From Candidatus Methylacidiphilum fumarolicum (lineage in GTDB: Bacteria; Verrucomicrobiota; Verrucomicrobiia; Methylacidiphilales; Methylacidiphilaceae): a stretch of DNA of 64,000 nucleotides. The stretch spans positions 868,001 to 932,000 of the forward strand of contig NZ_OX458932.1 in assembly GCF_949774925.1 (NCBI RefSeq), given 5' to 3'. The position numbers and the translations under genes were made by a program. Shown here one piece after another: positions 7,675-14,828 of the stretch; within the stretch, counting starts at the first letter, position 1; each line of letters opens with the position of its first letter. Under the pieces are notes generated by a model. That model made no database searches. It saw nothing but the letters and a program-made list of their open reading frames with translations, and was not told the DNA's origin.

Positions 7675-8664
7675 ATGAATCGAACGACATTGCCTTCTTG
7701 TGCTGCTTCTTCCACGGAATTCCAACTATTAAAACGGCTTCTTGCCAATAGGAATTGCAAGCTTGCTTTCCGAGATCTTTTAGCAGCAGTTCAAGCAGAT
7801 GAAAAGGAAGTGTGGGAAAGTCTTTGCAGGTTGCAGGAACAAGGGTTTGTCATTAATTGCTCCCCTATAGTGGGGATATCTCTTGAGGATCCTTTACCAG
7901 ATATTCTCCATCCGGTAGAACTCAAGATTCTGTTGGCAAGACGGGAGTTTCACATCCATTGGAAACCAGAAATTTTCCAAGTAATTGGTTCGACGAATGA
8001 TGAAGTAATCAAGCAGGCAAAGAGAAAGGCTAAGGAAGGGCTTGTAGTCATCTCTGATAGGCAATTGCAGGGAAGAGGAAGGCAAGGTCGATCATGGGAA
8101 TCCTTCCTTCCCTTGGGTCTTTATATGACAGTACTATTGCGACCAAAGTGGCCAGTAGCCAATCCTCAACAATTGGCTATCTTAAGCTCTCTTTCTACGG
8201 CGGAAGCCTTATTTCAAATGGGCTTGCAAACTGTGGCTATTAAATGGCCTAATGATATCGTTGTTGCTACTAAAAAGCTTGGAGGAATACTGATAGAAAT
8301 AGATCGGGACGACGGTGGAGATTGGTTTGCTGCAATAGGCATTGGAATTAACCTGAATCAACAAACAATCCACTTTTCAGAATCCTTGCAAGGAAAAGCC
8401 ACTTCCTTTTACTTGGAGACGGGGAAAAAGGTGCGAAGAGTGGAGCTTTTGATAGAAATCCTCAATCGACTGGATTGGAATTTGCAACAATCTTTTGGCA
8501 CACTCAAGTCATTGTGGGAAAAAAGGATGGTCCATTTGAATGAGAAGGTTGCTTTCGAAGCAAATGGTCAAAAAATTGTTGGACGAGTGAAAGGTATAGA
8601 TGAAACAGGTTGTTTGCTTATAGAGAGTGCAAATGGAAGCATCCAAAAAATATTTTCAATTTGA
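7675..8664 (+). CDS. birA: Biotin--[acetyl-CoA-carboxylase] ligase, BirA
   Basis: The enzyme activates biotin with ATP and attaches it to the biotin carrier protein of acetyl-CoA carboxylase. The 329-residue protein has an N-terminal winged-helix-like region (about 13-70: FQLLKRLLANRNCKLAF...). This is followed by the ligase core with GRGRQGR (133-139, the biotinyl-AMP loop), KWPND (190-194) and GGILIE (203-208), and a C-terminal SH3-like domain. The N-terminal domain suggests it could also act as a transcriptional repressor, as in E. coli. The frame is open a little further upstream, overlapping the previous gene, but the ATG at 7675 lies after that gene's stop and gives the usual length. 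Confidence 0.92.
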   Translation: MNRTTLPSCAASSTEFQLLKRLLANRNCKLAFRDLLAAVQADEKEVWESLCRLQEQGFVINCSPIVGISLEDPLPDILHPVELKILLARREFHIHWKPEIFQVIGSTNDEVIKQAKRKAKEGLVVISDRQLQGRGRQGRSWESFLPLGLYMTVLLRPKWPVANPQQLAILSSLSTAEALFQMGLQTVAIKWPNDIVVATKKLGGILIEIDRDDGGDWFAAIGIGINLNQQTIHFSESLQGKATSFYLETGKKVRRVELLIEILNRLDWNLQQSFGTLKSLWEKRMVHLNEKVAFEANGQKIVGRVKGIDETGCLLIESANGSIQKIFSI

Positions 8665-8785
8665 GCTGATTCATGTTGCTCAAGTTGTGTCTTAAAATAG
8701 GAGCTAATGATCCAGTAAAAAAAAAGGTAGTTCAAAAGTAAAAAATGCCCTTTTTTATTTTCTAGAATTAAAATAGAATAATAGC

Positions 8786-8947
8786 ATGGTTGCAAATCCC
8801 AAAAGGTGGCCAGGATCCGGTGGAGGAGATCCTGGTGGCAGATGGGATAAAGAGAATAAAACGATAATTTTTATCTTTTTATTTTTGTTTATTCTTTACA
8901 TGTCGGCACTATTTTTTCGAATATGGAGAACGTTTGGATGGTGGTAG
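8786..8947 (+). CDS. Small membrane protein of 53 residues, unknown function
   Basis: ATG at 8786 opens a 53-codon frame ending in TAG at 8945. The product starts with a Gly/Pro-rich basic stretch (MVANPKRWPGSGGGDPGGRW), then a charged segment DKENK. A single hydrophobic segment of about 20 residues follows (TIIFIFLFLFILYMSALFF), ending in the basic RIWRTFGWW. The composition is that of a one-pass inner-membrane microprotein with the positive end outside the segment. I see no strong ribosome binding site. The gene lies alone between birA and a metallo-beta-lactamase gene. The Gly-rich head faintly recalls the N-terminus of HflK, but nothing firm can be said about function. Confidence 0.4.
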   Translation: MVANPKRWPGSGGGDPGGRWDKENKTIIFIFLFLFILYMSALFFRIWRTFGWW

Positions 8948-9045
8948 GATACGAGTTTTAAATGGCTAGTGATAGACAAATGTTCTTTGTTTGAATTCCT
9001 TTTCAGAGTTTTTTTTAAGCTAAACAGCACTAGGAGAAAATACAT

Positions 9046-9861
9046 ATGATTCCACTGGAAGACAACTATATCGATGTGATTGGAAAAGCGCAAAGAGGGC
9101 TTAACATCAGTGACGAAGAGCTAGCAAAAAGAGCGGCTGTGCCTTTTGAGAAACTCCAGAGGGTTAAAGAAGGAGAGTTGGATGAGGAGGTTTTAGCAAG
9201 AATTGCTCCAGTGCTTGGTCTTGGGAAGAAGGCACTTTTGGATCTGGCTAAAGGTTCATATTACCCAAAAGATCAAGGGGTTATTCCTGGCTTCTTTCAC
9301 TTTAATACAAGATGGGAAGATATGACCGTTAACAATTATCTTTTATGGGATACGATGACAAAAGAGGCCGCGGCTTTTGATACGGGAGGCAATTGCACCG
9401 AAATGCTTGATGCTATAAAAGTACATGGGTTGCGTGTAAAATTCATTTTGCTGACGCATACGCATGCTGATCACATCGCTGAGCTAGGAAGGCTTAAACG
9501 GGCTGTAGAGGCTCCTGCTTATTGCTGTCAACTTGAGATTATTCCTGGAGCTGAGCCGTTCTCTCCAGGCAAGACATTTCAATTAGGTAATTTGTCCATT
9601 AGCTCTTTTCTTACTAATGGTCATTCTCCCGGAGGGGTTTCTTACTATGTTACTGGAGGAAAGAGAAATCTAGTCATTGTGGGTGATTCGCTATTTGCTG
9701 GCTCAATGGGAGGTGGTAATTATTCCTATACAGAGGCCTTAAAGAACAACCGGGAAAAAATTTTAACCCTACCTGATGACACGATTATATGTCCTGGTCA
9801 TGGACCATTGACAACGGTAGGTGAAGAAAAAGTCCATAATCCTTTTTTTGCTTTCAATTGA
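9046..9861 (+). CDS. Metallo-beta-lactamase-fold hydrolase with an N-terminal helix-turn-helix-like domain
   Basis: The 271-residue protein has two parts. Residues 10-70 (LNISDEELAKRAAVPFEKLQRVKEG...) resemble a small XRE-type helix-turn-helix. Residues 80-271 are a metallo-beta-lactamase fold with THTHADH (about 139-145), TNGHSPGG, GDSLF and CPGHGP, the metal-ligand motifs of glyoxalase II-like hydrolases. It probably hydrolyses a thioester or similar small ester in the cytoplasm; the substrate is unknown. AGGAG lies 7 bases before the ATG. A DUF5069 gene follows after 92 bases. The helix-turn-helix could be structural instead of DNA binding, since its recognition helix is weakly basic. Confidence 0.8.
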   Translation: MIPLEDNYIDVIGKAQRGLNISDEELAKRAAVPFEKLQRVKEGELDEEVLARIAPVLGLGKKALLDLAKGSYYPKDQGVIPGFFHFNTRWEDMTVNNYLLWDTMTKEAAAFDTGGNCTEMLDAIKVHGLRVKFILLTHTHADHIAELGRLKRAVEAPAYCCQLEIIPGAEPFSPGKTFQLGNLSISSFLTNGHSPGGVSYYVTGGKRNLVIVGDSLFAGSMGGGNYSYTEALKNNREKILTLPDDTIICPGHGPLTTVGEEKVHNPFFAFN

Positions 9862-9898
9862 TCAGAAAGTTATGAAATGATGCATTTGAATCCAAGGC

Positions 9899-9921
9899 TT
9901 TTCTTTCCTAAGGAAAGAAAA
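9899..9921. promoter_or_regulatory. Perfect 10-bp hairpin in the leader of the DUF5069 gene
   Basis: TTTTCTTTCC pairs with GGAAAGAAAA around TAA, 23 bases before the strong AAAGGAGGT ribosome binding site of the next gene. There is no T run after it on the plus strand, so it is not a textbook terminator for the upstream gene. It may be an attenuating or mRNA-stabilising hairpin. Confidence 0.4.
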
Positions 9922-9953
9922 ATAACGAATATAAACTTAAAAAAGGAGGTACA

Positions 9954-10394
9954 ATGAAATTAGTTCCCTTAATTGGATCTGGAGTTGCCGGTCCACTTGG
10001 TGTGCTGCATTTGCCAAGAATGTGGCTGAAATGTAGCCTGGCTGCTAAAGGCATGCTAGCTGATGGTTATCCCGACCTAGGTAAAGGGTTTGATGCGATG
10101 ACCATGAGGGCCCTTAATCTCACTGAAGACGAAGTGCGAAATTACATTAGAACCAATCTGCCAAGCTATACGGAATTTGAGGCTTGGATCGTACAAAAAA
10201 ATGGTGGGAAGATTGATGGAGCCAAGGTTGCCGCTCACAACCGGGCTGTTTTGCAGTATCATCATGACGCAGAGACAAAGAAAGCCATTTTGGAGGAAGC
10301 AGGTCTCAAAGATGATGGGACTATGCCCGATGCAGTGACTTTGAACGCAATCGAGGATTATGCCTGTTTCCATAAATGGCTAAAAAGCCAATAA
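9954..10394 (+). CDS. DUF5069 domain protein
   Basis: The soluble 146-residue protein has LGVLHLPRMWLKC near the start, followed by a helical DGYPDLGKGFDAMTMRALNL region and ending EDYACFHKWLKSQ. This pattern fits the DUF5069 family, which has no assigned biochemical role. The ribosome binding site AAAGGAGGT lies 6 bases before the ATG and is the strongest seen in this stretch, suggesting high expression. A hairpin precedes it and a clear intrinsic terminator follows 28 bases after the stop, so it is probably a single-gene transcript. The family assignment is from memory of its pattern. Confidence 0.65.
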   Translation: MKLVPLIGSGVAGPLGVLHLPRMWLKCSLAAKGMLADGYPDLGKGFDAMTMRALNLTEDEVRNYIRTNLPSYTEFEAWIVQKNGGKIDGAKVAAHNRAVLQYHHDAETKKAILEEAGLKDDGTMPDAVTLNAIEDYACFHKWLKSQ

Positions 10395-10422
10395 AAATAG
10401 AAGCTTCTTTTTGAGGCTAAGA

Positions 10423-10460
10423 AAGGCTAAGAGCACTTTTCTCTTAGCCTTTTTATTTTT
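10423..10460 (+). terminator. Intrinsic terminator after the DUF5069 gene
   Basis: AAGGCTAAGAG (10423-10433) pairs perfectly with CTCTTAGCCTT (10441-10451) around CACTTTT, followed by a T-rich tract to 10460. An 11-bp stem plus T run is a textbook rho-independent terminator. Confidence 0.9.
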
Positions 10461-10474
10461 GTGTTTTATTGTTT

Positions 10475-10498
10475 ATATTAATAATTCATTATCAATAG
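10475..10498. promoter_or_regulatory. Possible Fur/Zur-family operator before the metal transporter operon
   Basis: The region just before the ATG at 10503 is an AT-rich imperfect palindrome. On the minus strand it reads TTGATAATGAATTATTAATA, resembling the GATAAT-type repeats bound by Fur-family regulators. A metal-uptake operon directly downstream makes such a site sensible. The match is partial and no regulator gene is nearby. Confidence 0.35.
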
Positions 10499-10502
10499 CA
10501 TC

Positions 10503-11480
10503 ATGCGATCATTGCAAAAAAGAGGGCTTAGGGTTTTGTTTTGGCTGTGGGGTATAGGGATAGGTGTTTGGCTTTTGTCTTTTAAGTCTTATGGATTGGA
10601 GAAACTGAAAATTCTTACTTCTATTGCGCCCCTCTATTGTTTTTGTGTCAACATTGGAGGGGATTATGTCACAGTGAAAAACTTGATCTTCTTTGGAGCT
10701 GAGCCGCACGAAGTTTCCCTATCAATGCGGCAGATGCAAGAGATTCAAGATTCGGATTTGATTGTTATTAATGGATTGGGGATGGAAAGTTGGCTAGAAA
10801 AGGGGCTCAGTTCAGAAGAAAAAGCAAAAAAAATTGTTGTTTCTTCCGTAGGGATTGAACCTATTCCTTCCATTGGCTCTTTTAATAAACTTCCAGCAAA
10901 TAGCCCTTACTCTTTTAACCCGCATGTTTGGCTTGATCCTAACTTAGCTATTCAGCAAGTGGTGAATATTAAAAAAGCGTTATGCCAACGGGATCCACTC
11001 CATACAGAGACCTACGAAAAAAATGCTGCTTCCTATATATTCAAATTAAAAGAAATCGACCGGATGTATCGAGAAAAGCTTCAAGAGGTCACACCAAAAA
11101 AAGCCTATTTTTTTGATGATTCTTTTATGTATCTGACAAAGCGTTACGATATCCTTATAGCAGGTATTCTTGAAGAGTGCGGCCAAAGAGAAGGTCTATC
11201 GCCTAAAAAACTTGCAACCGCCATTGAAGTAATGAGGAAGGAAAAGCTCCCTTTCTTTTATACTCCTTTTTCAAAGAAAGCCCTTGTTATGGAAATCATT
11301 AAAGAAAGCCAGACTCGCAGCGGAGAAATCGATTCGATGGAAAGCGCCAATCCTGATCCATCCCTTTATGAGACTATAGCAAAAAAAAATTTATCGGTTT
11401 TAGTAGAAGTTTTTGGAAAAAAGCACATTTCTTGGTTCCACCACTTTGAGGTCTATGCCGATGGAAAAGAGCAGAATTAA
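10503..11480 (+). CDS. znuA: Zinc/manganese ABC transporter, periplasmic metal-binding protein (ZnuA/TroA family)
   Basis: The 325-residue protein has an N-terminal membrane/signal segment (VLFWLWGIGIGVWLLSF) and the two-lobe cluster A-1 fold. Visible ligands are His69 in GAEPHEVS and His141 in NPHVWLDP. The third ligand position, usually His in zinc-binding members (vFHDAF), is Asp in YFFDDSFMY. Manganese binders such as PsaA also have an acidic residue there, so the metal may be Mn instead of Zn. There is no His-rich charge loop, unlike ZnuA of E. coli. The ATPase gene overlaps its 3' end and the permease follows, so the three form an operon. Confidence 0.85.
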   Translation: MRSLQKRGLRVLFWLWGIGIGVWLLSFKSYGLEKLKILTSIAPLYCFCVNIGGDYVTVKNLIFFGAEPHEVSLSMRQMQEIQDSDLIVINGLGMESWLEKGLSSEEKAKKIVVSSVGIEPIPSIGSFNKLPANSPYSFNPHVWLDPNLAIQQVVNIKKALCQRDPLHTETYEKNAASYIFKLKEIDRMYREKLQEVTPKKAYFFDDSFMYLTKRYDILIAGILEECGQREGLSPKKLATAIEVMRKEKLPFFYTPFSKKALVMEIIKESQTRSGEIDSMESANPDPSLYETIAKKNLSVLVEVFGKKHISWFHHFEVYADGKEQN

Positions 11481-12222
11481 AGCCCCAGAGCCAGTTTCTT
11501 TCTTCTCCAGCCAACAAAAGCTTCTTTTAAAGGCTGACTCCGTTACGATCGTTTATACAGAGGAATCGGCTGTCGAGGATGTCAGCATGGAAATAGAAAG
11601 AGGCAAGATTGTGGCTCTTATTGGACCGAATGGGGCAGGGAAGACAACGCTATTGAAATGCTTTGCTGGGATCATTCAACCCAAAAAGGGGAGTATTTGG
11701 CGCCAGCCTGGGCTTGTCATTGGTTATTTGCCTCAAAGACCGTCGATTCCGCGGTATCTACCGGTAACGGTTGAAGAGTTTATATCGCTGAGGCTTGGGA
11801 AATATCAGCTGCTGAATGGACTTTTTGGAGGAAAAGAAAGGAAAGAGAAGATTGCTGAGCTTTTGAAATGTTTTCAGGCTGAAGATTTGCTCGAAAGAAG
11901 ACTGCAAGAGCTTTCAGGAGGAGAAATGCAAAAGGTAATGGTTGCTTCTACCCTGGCAAAAAATCCGGACTTACTCCTATTAGATGAACCGTTAACTGGA
12001 ATAGATGCAACTGGTGGAATCGAATTTGATCAATTACTTCATGAGCTTAAAGAAAAAAAAGAAATAGGCACAGTGCTTGTGAGTCATGATTTGCAACTGG
12101 TCTCTCATATAGCCGATTGGATCTTTTTTTTGAACCATCGGGTTCTTGCTCAAGGAAAACCTTCCGATGTGCTACAGGAAGAAAAACTTGCTGCTGTCTA
12201 CAATCTTATTCATGGCAAATAG
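11455..12222 (+). CDS. znuC: Metal ABC transporter ATP-binding protein (ZnuC-like)
   Basis: This is the ATPase that powers Zn/Mn import at the inner membrane. The 255-residue protein has Walker A GPNGAGKTT (57-65), a Q-loop in YLPQR, the signature LSGGEMQKV, Walker B LLLLDEP and the switch His in VSHDLQL. The chosen ATG at 11455 overlaps the end of the binding-protein gene and has GAGG a few bases upstream. An in-frame start further upstream would add 14 unlikely residues. The permease gene overlaps or abuts its 3' end, so expression is likely coupled. Confidence 0.9.
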   Translation: MPMEKSRIKAPEPVSFFSSQQKLLLKADSVTIVYTEESAVEDVSMEIERGKIVALIGPNGAGKTTLLKCFAGIIQPKKGSIWRQPGLVIGYLPQRPSIPRYLPVTVEEFISLRLGKYQLLNGLFGGKERKEKIAELLKCFQAEDLLERRLQELSGGEMQKVMVASTLAKNPDLLLLDEPLTGIDATGGIEFDQLLHELKEKKEIGTVLVSHDLQLVSHIADWIFFLNHRVLAQGKPSDVLQEEKLAAVYNLIHGK

Positions 12223-12229
12223 GAAAAAG

Positions 12230-13096
12230 ATGGAAATTCTTTCTTTTGATTTTTTAAGACGTTCTTTACTAGGGGCGGCTCTAGCCGGGCCAACCTGTGC
12301 TCTTTTAGGAATTATCACAACTTCTCGCGGACAGGCCTTTTTCAGTGATTCCCTCTCCCATGCTTCCATCGCAGGGTATGGTCTGGGGCTACTTATTGAA
12401 CTCCTTGCCTTTAGATACTTTAACCTGAGCTTCCCTGAGACTTTCCTCTCCGCTTTTCTTTTTCTCTATTGTCTTGGGATCTCCCTTTGTTTTGCCTATT
12501 TTTTGAATAAATCCAAACTGGAGGCAGATACCCTACTTTCGATCATTTTTACAGGAAGTGTAGCCATAGGTATTCTACTATTAACTAAAATTGTTCGCTA
12601 TCCTTTGCTTGAATCCCTGCTTTTTGGAGATATCAACGCAAGTTCTTGGACCGATATTGGCCTTCTGGGAATGGTCGCTGTGATGACCTTTTCTTTCCTT
12701 CTATTTAATATGCCTGCTCTTTTGCTTACCATGATCGATGAGAATATGGCGATAAGCGAAGGGGTCGGAGTCAAAAAACTTAACTATTGGACGGTGCTGC
12801 TAATTGGAGGAGTGGTTGCTTTGAGCCTTAAACTGCTTGGAGCACTCCTCGTAAGTGCAATGATCGTTATTCCAGCAGCAGCGGGAAAAATGTGGGCATG
12901 GAATTTCCGTTCGCTTTTGTTGATTTCCCTTGTCAATGGGTTTTTGGGAGCTGTTGGAGGGGTCATTCTATCCTATTATATGGATGCGATGACAGGTCCA
13001 ACCATAGTGGGATGTGATATTTTTTTGTTACTATTGGCTCTATTGTTTAAAAATCTCTTTAAGAAAAAAAACTTAAAGCCTATACGGAATAGTTAG
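12230..13096 (+). CDS. znuB: Metal ABC transporter permease (ZnuB-like)
   Basis: The 288-residue polytopic membrane protein of the ABC-3 family has about eight hydrophobic segments. It carries the family pattern GIITTSRGQAFFSDSLSHASIAG near the N-terminus and GVVALSLKLLGALLVSAMIVIPAAAG in the second half. It forms the channel of the transporter with the two genes upstream. The start at 12230 has TAGGAAAAAG right before it; an ATG at 12212 inside the end of the ATPase gene is the alternative. Its last bases overlap the convergent HAD gene, leaving no room for a terminator between them. Confidence 0.9.
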   Translation: MEILSFDFLRRSLLGAALAGPTCALLGIITTSRGQAFFSDSLSHASIAGYGLGLLIELLAFRYFNLSFPETFLSAFLFLYCLGISLCFAYFLNKSKLEADTLLSIIFTGSVAIGILLLTKIVRYPLLESLLFGDINASSWTDIGLLGMVAVMTFSFLLFNMPALLLTMIDENMAISEGVGVKKLNYWTVLLIGGVVALSLKLLGALLVSAMIVIPAAAGKMWAWNFRSLLLISLVNGFLGAVGGVILSYYMDAMTGPTIVGCDIFLLLLALLFKNLFKKKNLKPIRNS

Positions 13097-13722
13097 AGGC
13101 TTTCTAATCTATCCATCGCCTCTTTTAGATTTTCAAACAGAAAAGAAGGATTGGCCGATAACAGTTTTTTTTTGGAGTTATAACCAGTCAACACGGCTGC
13201 GGAGAAAATACCGCCAGCATGGGCAGCTTCGATATCATGAACCATGTCTCCAAAAAATATCGTACTTTTTGGATCGATCTTTTCTTTTTCGATGATCTGC
13301 TTGATGGCAATTCTCTTATCATCTATTTCCGTATAAATGCGGTCAAAGTATTGTTCAATCCCTAACCGCTTGGCTTGTTTTATAAAATGACCCTGATGGA
13401 TAGTGCTTAAAAGGATTACTTGGTATTGCTTCTTTTGACAAAACTCTAAAAATTCAAGGGCATAGGGCAAGAGTGGAATTTTAACCTGGAACAGTTGGAA
13501 AATCGCATGGTAATGTTCGTTCATCTCCATGAAAGAAACTTCTGGTAAATAGCTCTTATAGAATTCCTTAAGCGGTAAAAAAAATGTTTCTTTGAATTCT
13601 TCAATCGAAAGTTTAGGCTTTCCGTATAAACCAAATATAAAATTCGAGGCTTTCAAGACAAAGGGCAGGTCATTAGCAAGAGTGCCTGACCAATCCAAAA
13701 ACACAGTTTGAATTTTTTTCAT
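13093..13722 (-). CDS. HAD-family hydrolase
   Basis: The 209-residue protein has motif I FLDWSGTLAND (nucleophile Asp; the second position is Ser in place of the usual Asp), motif II LLSTIHQG, a Lys region (DKRIAIKQII) and motif IV FFGDMVHDIEAA. The replacement of the second motif I Asp by Ser is unusual for a phosphatase, where that Asp is the acid/base; phosphonatase-type or pseudo-catalytic members can differ here. The substrate is unknown. It ends inside the 3' end of the convergent metal permease gene, and a LOG-family gene lies 34 bases upstream on the same strand. Confidence 0.8.
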   Translation of the reverse strand: MKKIQTVFLDWSGTLANDLPFVLKASNFIFGLYGKPKLSIEEFKETFFLPLKEFYKSYLPEVSFMEMNEHYHAIFQLFQVKIPLLPYALEFLEFCQKKQYQVILLSTIHQGHFIKQAKRLGIEQYFDRIYTEIDDKRIAIKQIIEKEKIDPKSTIFFGDMVHDIEAAHAGGIFSAAVLTGYNSKKKLLSANPSFLFENLKEAMDRLESL

Positions 13723-13756
13723 CGCTTTTGTTTTTTTTGAAAAGACGACTAAACAA

Positions 13757-14800
13757 TCAAAACAAATTCAATCGGTTAATCAATAATCTCAATCTGCCAT
13801 AGGATCGTTTGTCAAATGGGAAAACGATTCTGGGAAGATGGGCTATTTCCGGTTCATTCGATTCCTGTGGTAAAGCAGAAGACAAAGAAAAAGCATTTGG
13901 TTTTAAAATGATGTCAGAAAAATCTTTTTGGATCGATTCAAGAGCTTCTGTTGGAGGGATTCTGAAAATACGCAAGACTAGATTATCCCCAACAAACCGG
14001 TAAGAATGAAAGTTATGATAAAAAGAGAGGATTTCTTTTTTGGCTTCATGTAAGTCTTCAGTGACCAAGAATAAATTAAAATCTTCTGCAGATATAAGTC
14101 CTCTTTTCAAGAGATTGTTTGAAAGAAATTCGACAAAGTTTTTCCAATACGTCCCTCCGGGGACATCAATAAAAACAAAGGGGACAAGAGGAGCCTTTCC
14201 TGTTTGCAGAAGGGTAAGAGTTTCAAAACATTCATCCATAGTTCCAAACCCTCCGGGGAAAAGGGCAATGGCATGGGATTCTTTAACAAAATGCAGCTTT
14301 CGGTTAAAGAAATATCTAAAACTAATGAGTTTAGGATCACCATTTATCACTTCGTTGGGTTTTTGTTCGAAGGGTAGACGAATGTTAAGCCCAAAGCTTT
14401 TGTCCTTACCAGCCCCAAATTGAGCTGCTTCCATGATCCCTTCTCCGCCTCCAGTGATAACCATAAAGCCGCTCTCCACCATGATTTTTGAAAAATCTTT
14501 TGCACTGAGCCACTCAGGGGTTTGCGGTTTGATACGGGCTGAACCAAAAATTGTGACTTTTTTGAAGGAGCGATAAGGTTGAAAAATCGACTCTGCATAT
14601 CGAATTTCTTTCAAGGATTGATTGACAAGACGGACATCAGCATAAGGAGTGTTTTGGAATGAAAAGCGAAGCACGGTCGCAATCATTTCGAAATATTCTC
14701 GACGATTTTCTATGACTCCTGCGGCTTGGAGTAACTCTTCTATTTTTTTGTCGATTTCCGGTTTACCTGAACTGTATACAAAGCTTTTTTTTTCTGTCAC
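13757..14800 (-). CDS. LOG-family protein (nucleotide 5'-monophosphate phosphoribohydrolase-like, TIGR00730)
   Basis: The 347-residue protein has VTIFGSARI at the start of a Rossmann-like domain, then ITGGGEGIMEAA and the hallmark ALFPGGFGTMDECFE. These are the phosphate-binding and catalytic motifs of LOG proteins, which cleave the N-glycosidic bond of nucleoside monophosphates. It is longer than the roughly 190-residue minimal LOG form, with about 90 extra residues before and 70 after the core. The physiological substrate in bacteria is mostly unknown. It shares a 28-base divergent promoter region with the methyltransferase/MTHFR gene. Confidence 0.8.
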   Translation of the reverse strand: MTEKKSFVYSSGKPEIDKKIEELLQAAGVIENRREYFEMIATVLRFSFQNTPYADVRLVNQSLKEIRYAESIFQPYRSFKKVTIFGSARIKPQTPEWLSAKDFSKIMVESGFMVITGGGEGIMEAAQFGAGKDKSFGLNIRLPFEQKPNEVINGDPKLISFRYFFNRKLHFVKESHAIALFPGGFGTMDECFETLTLLQTGKAPLVPFVFIDVPGGTYWKNFVEFLSNNLLKRGLISAEDFNLFLVTEDLHEAKKEILSFYHNFHSYRFVGDNLVLRIFRIPPTEALESIQKDFSDIILKPNAFSLSSALPQESNEPEIAHLPRIVFPFDKRSYGRLRLLINRLNLF

Positions 14801-14828
14801 TTTATCTATAATGCCTTGTTAAAAAAGA

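Noticed and set aside
14801-14828. Cobalamin or SAM riboswitch before the methyltransferase/MTHFR gene
   Set aside because: Only 28 bases separate it from the divergent LOG gene, too few for either riboswitch.
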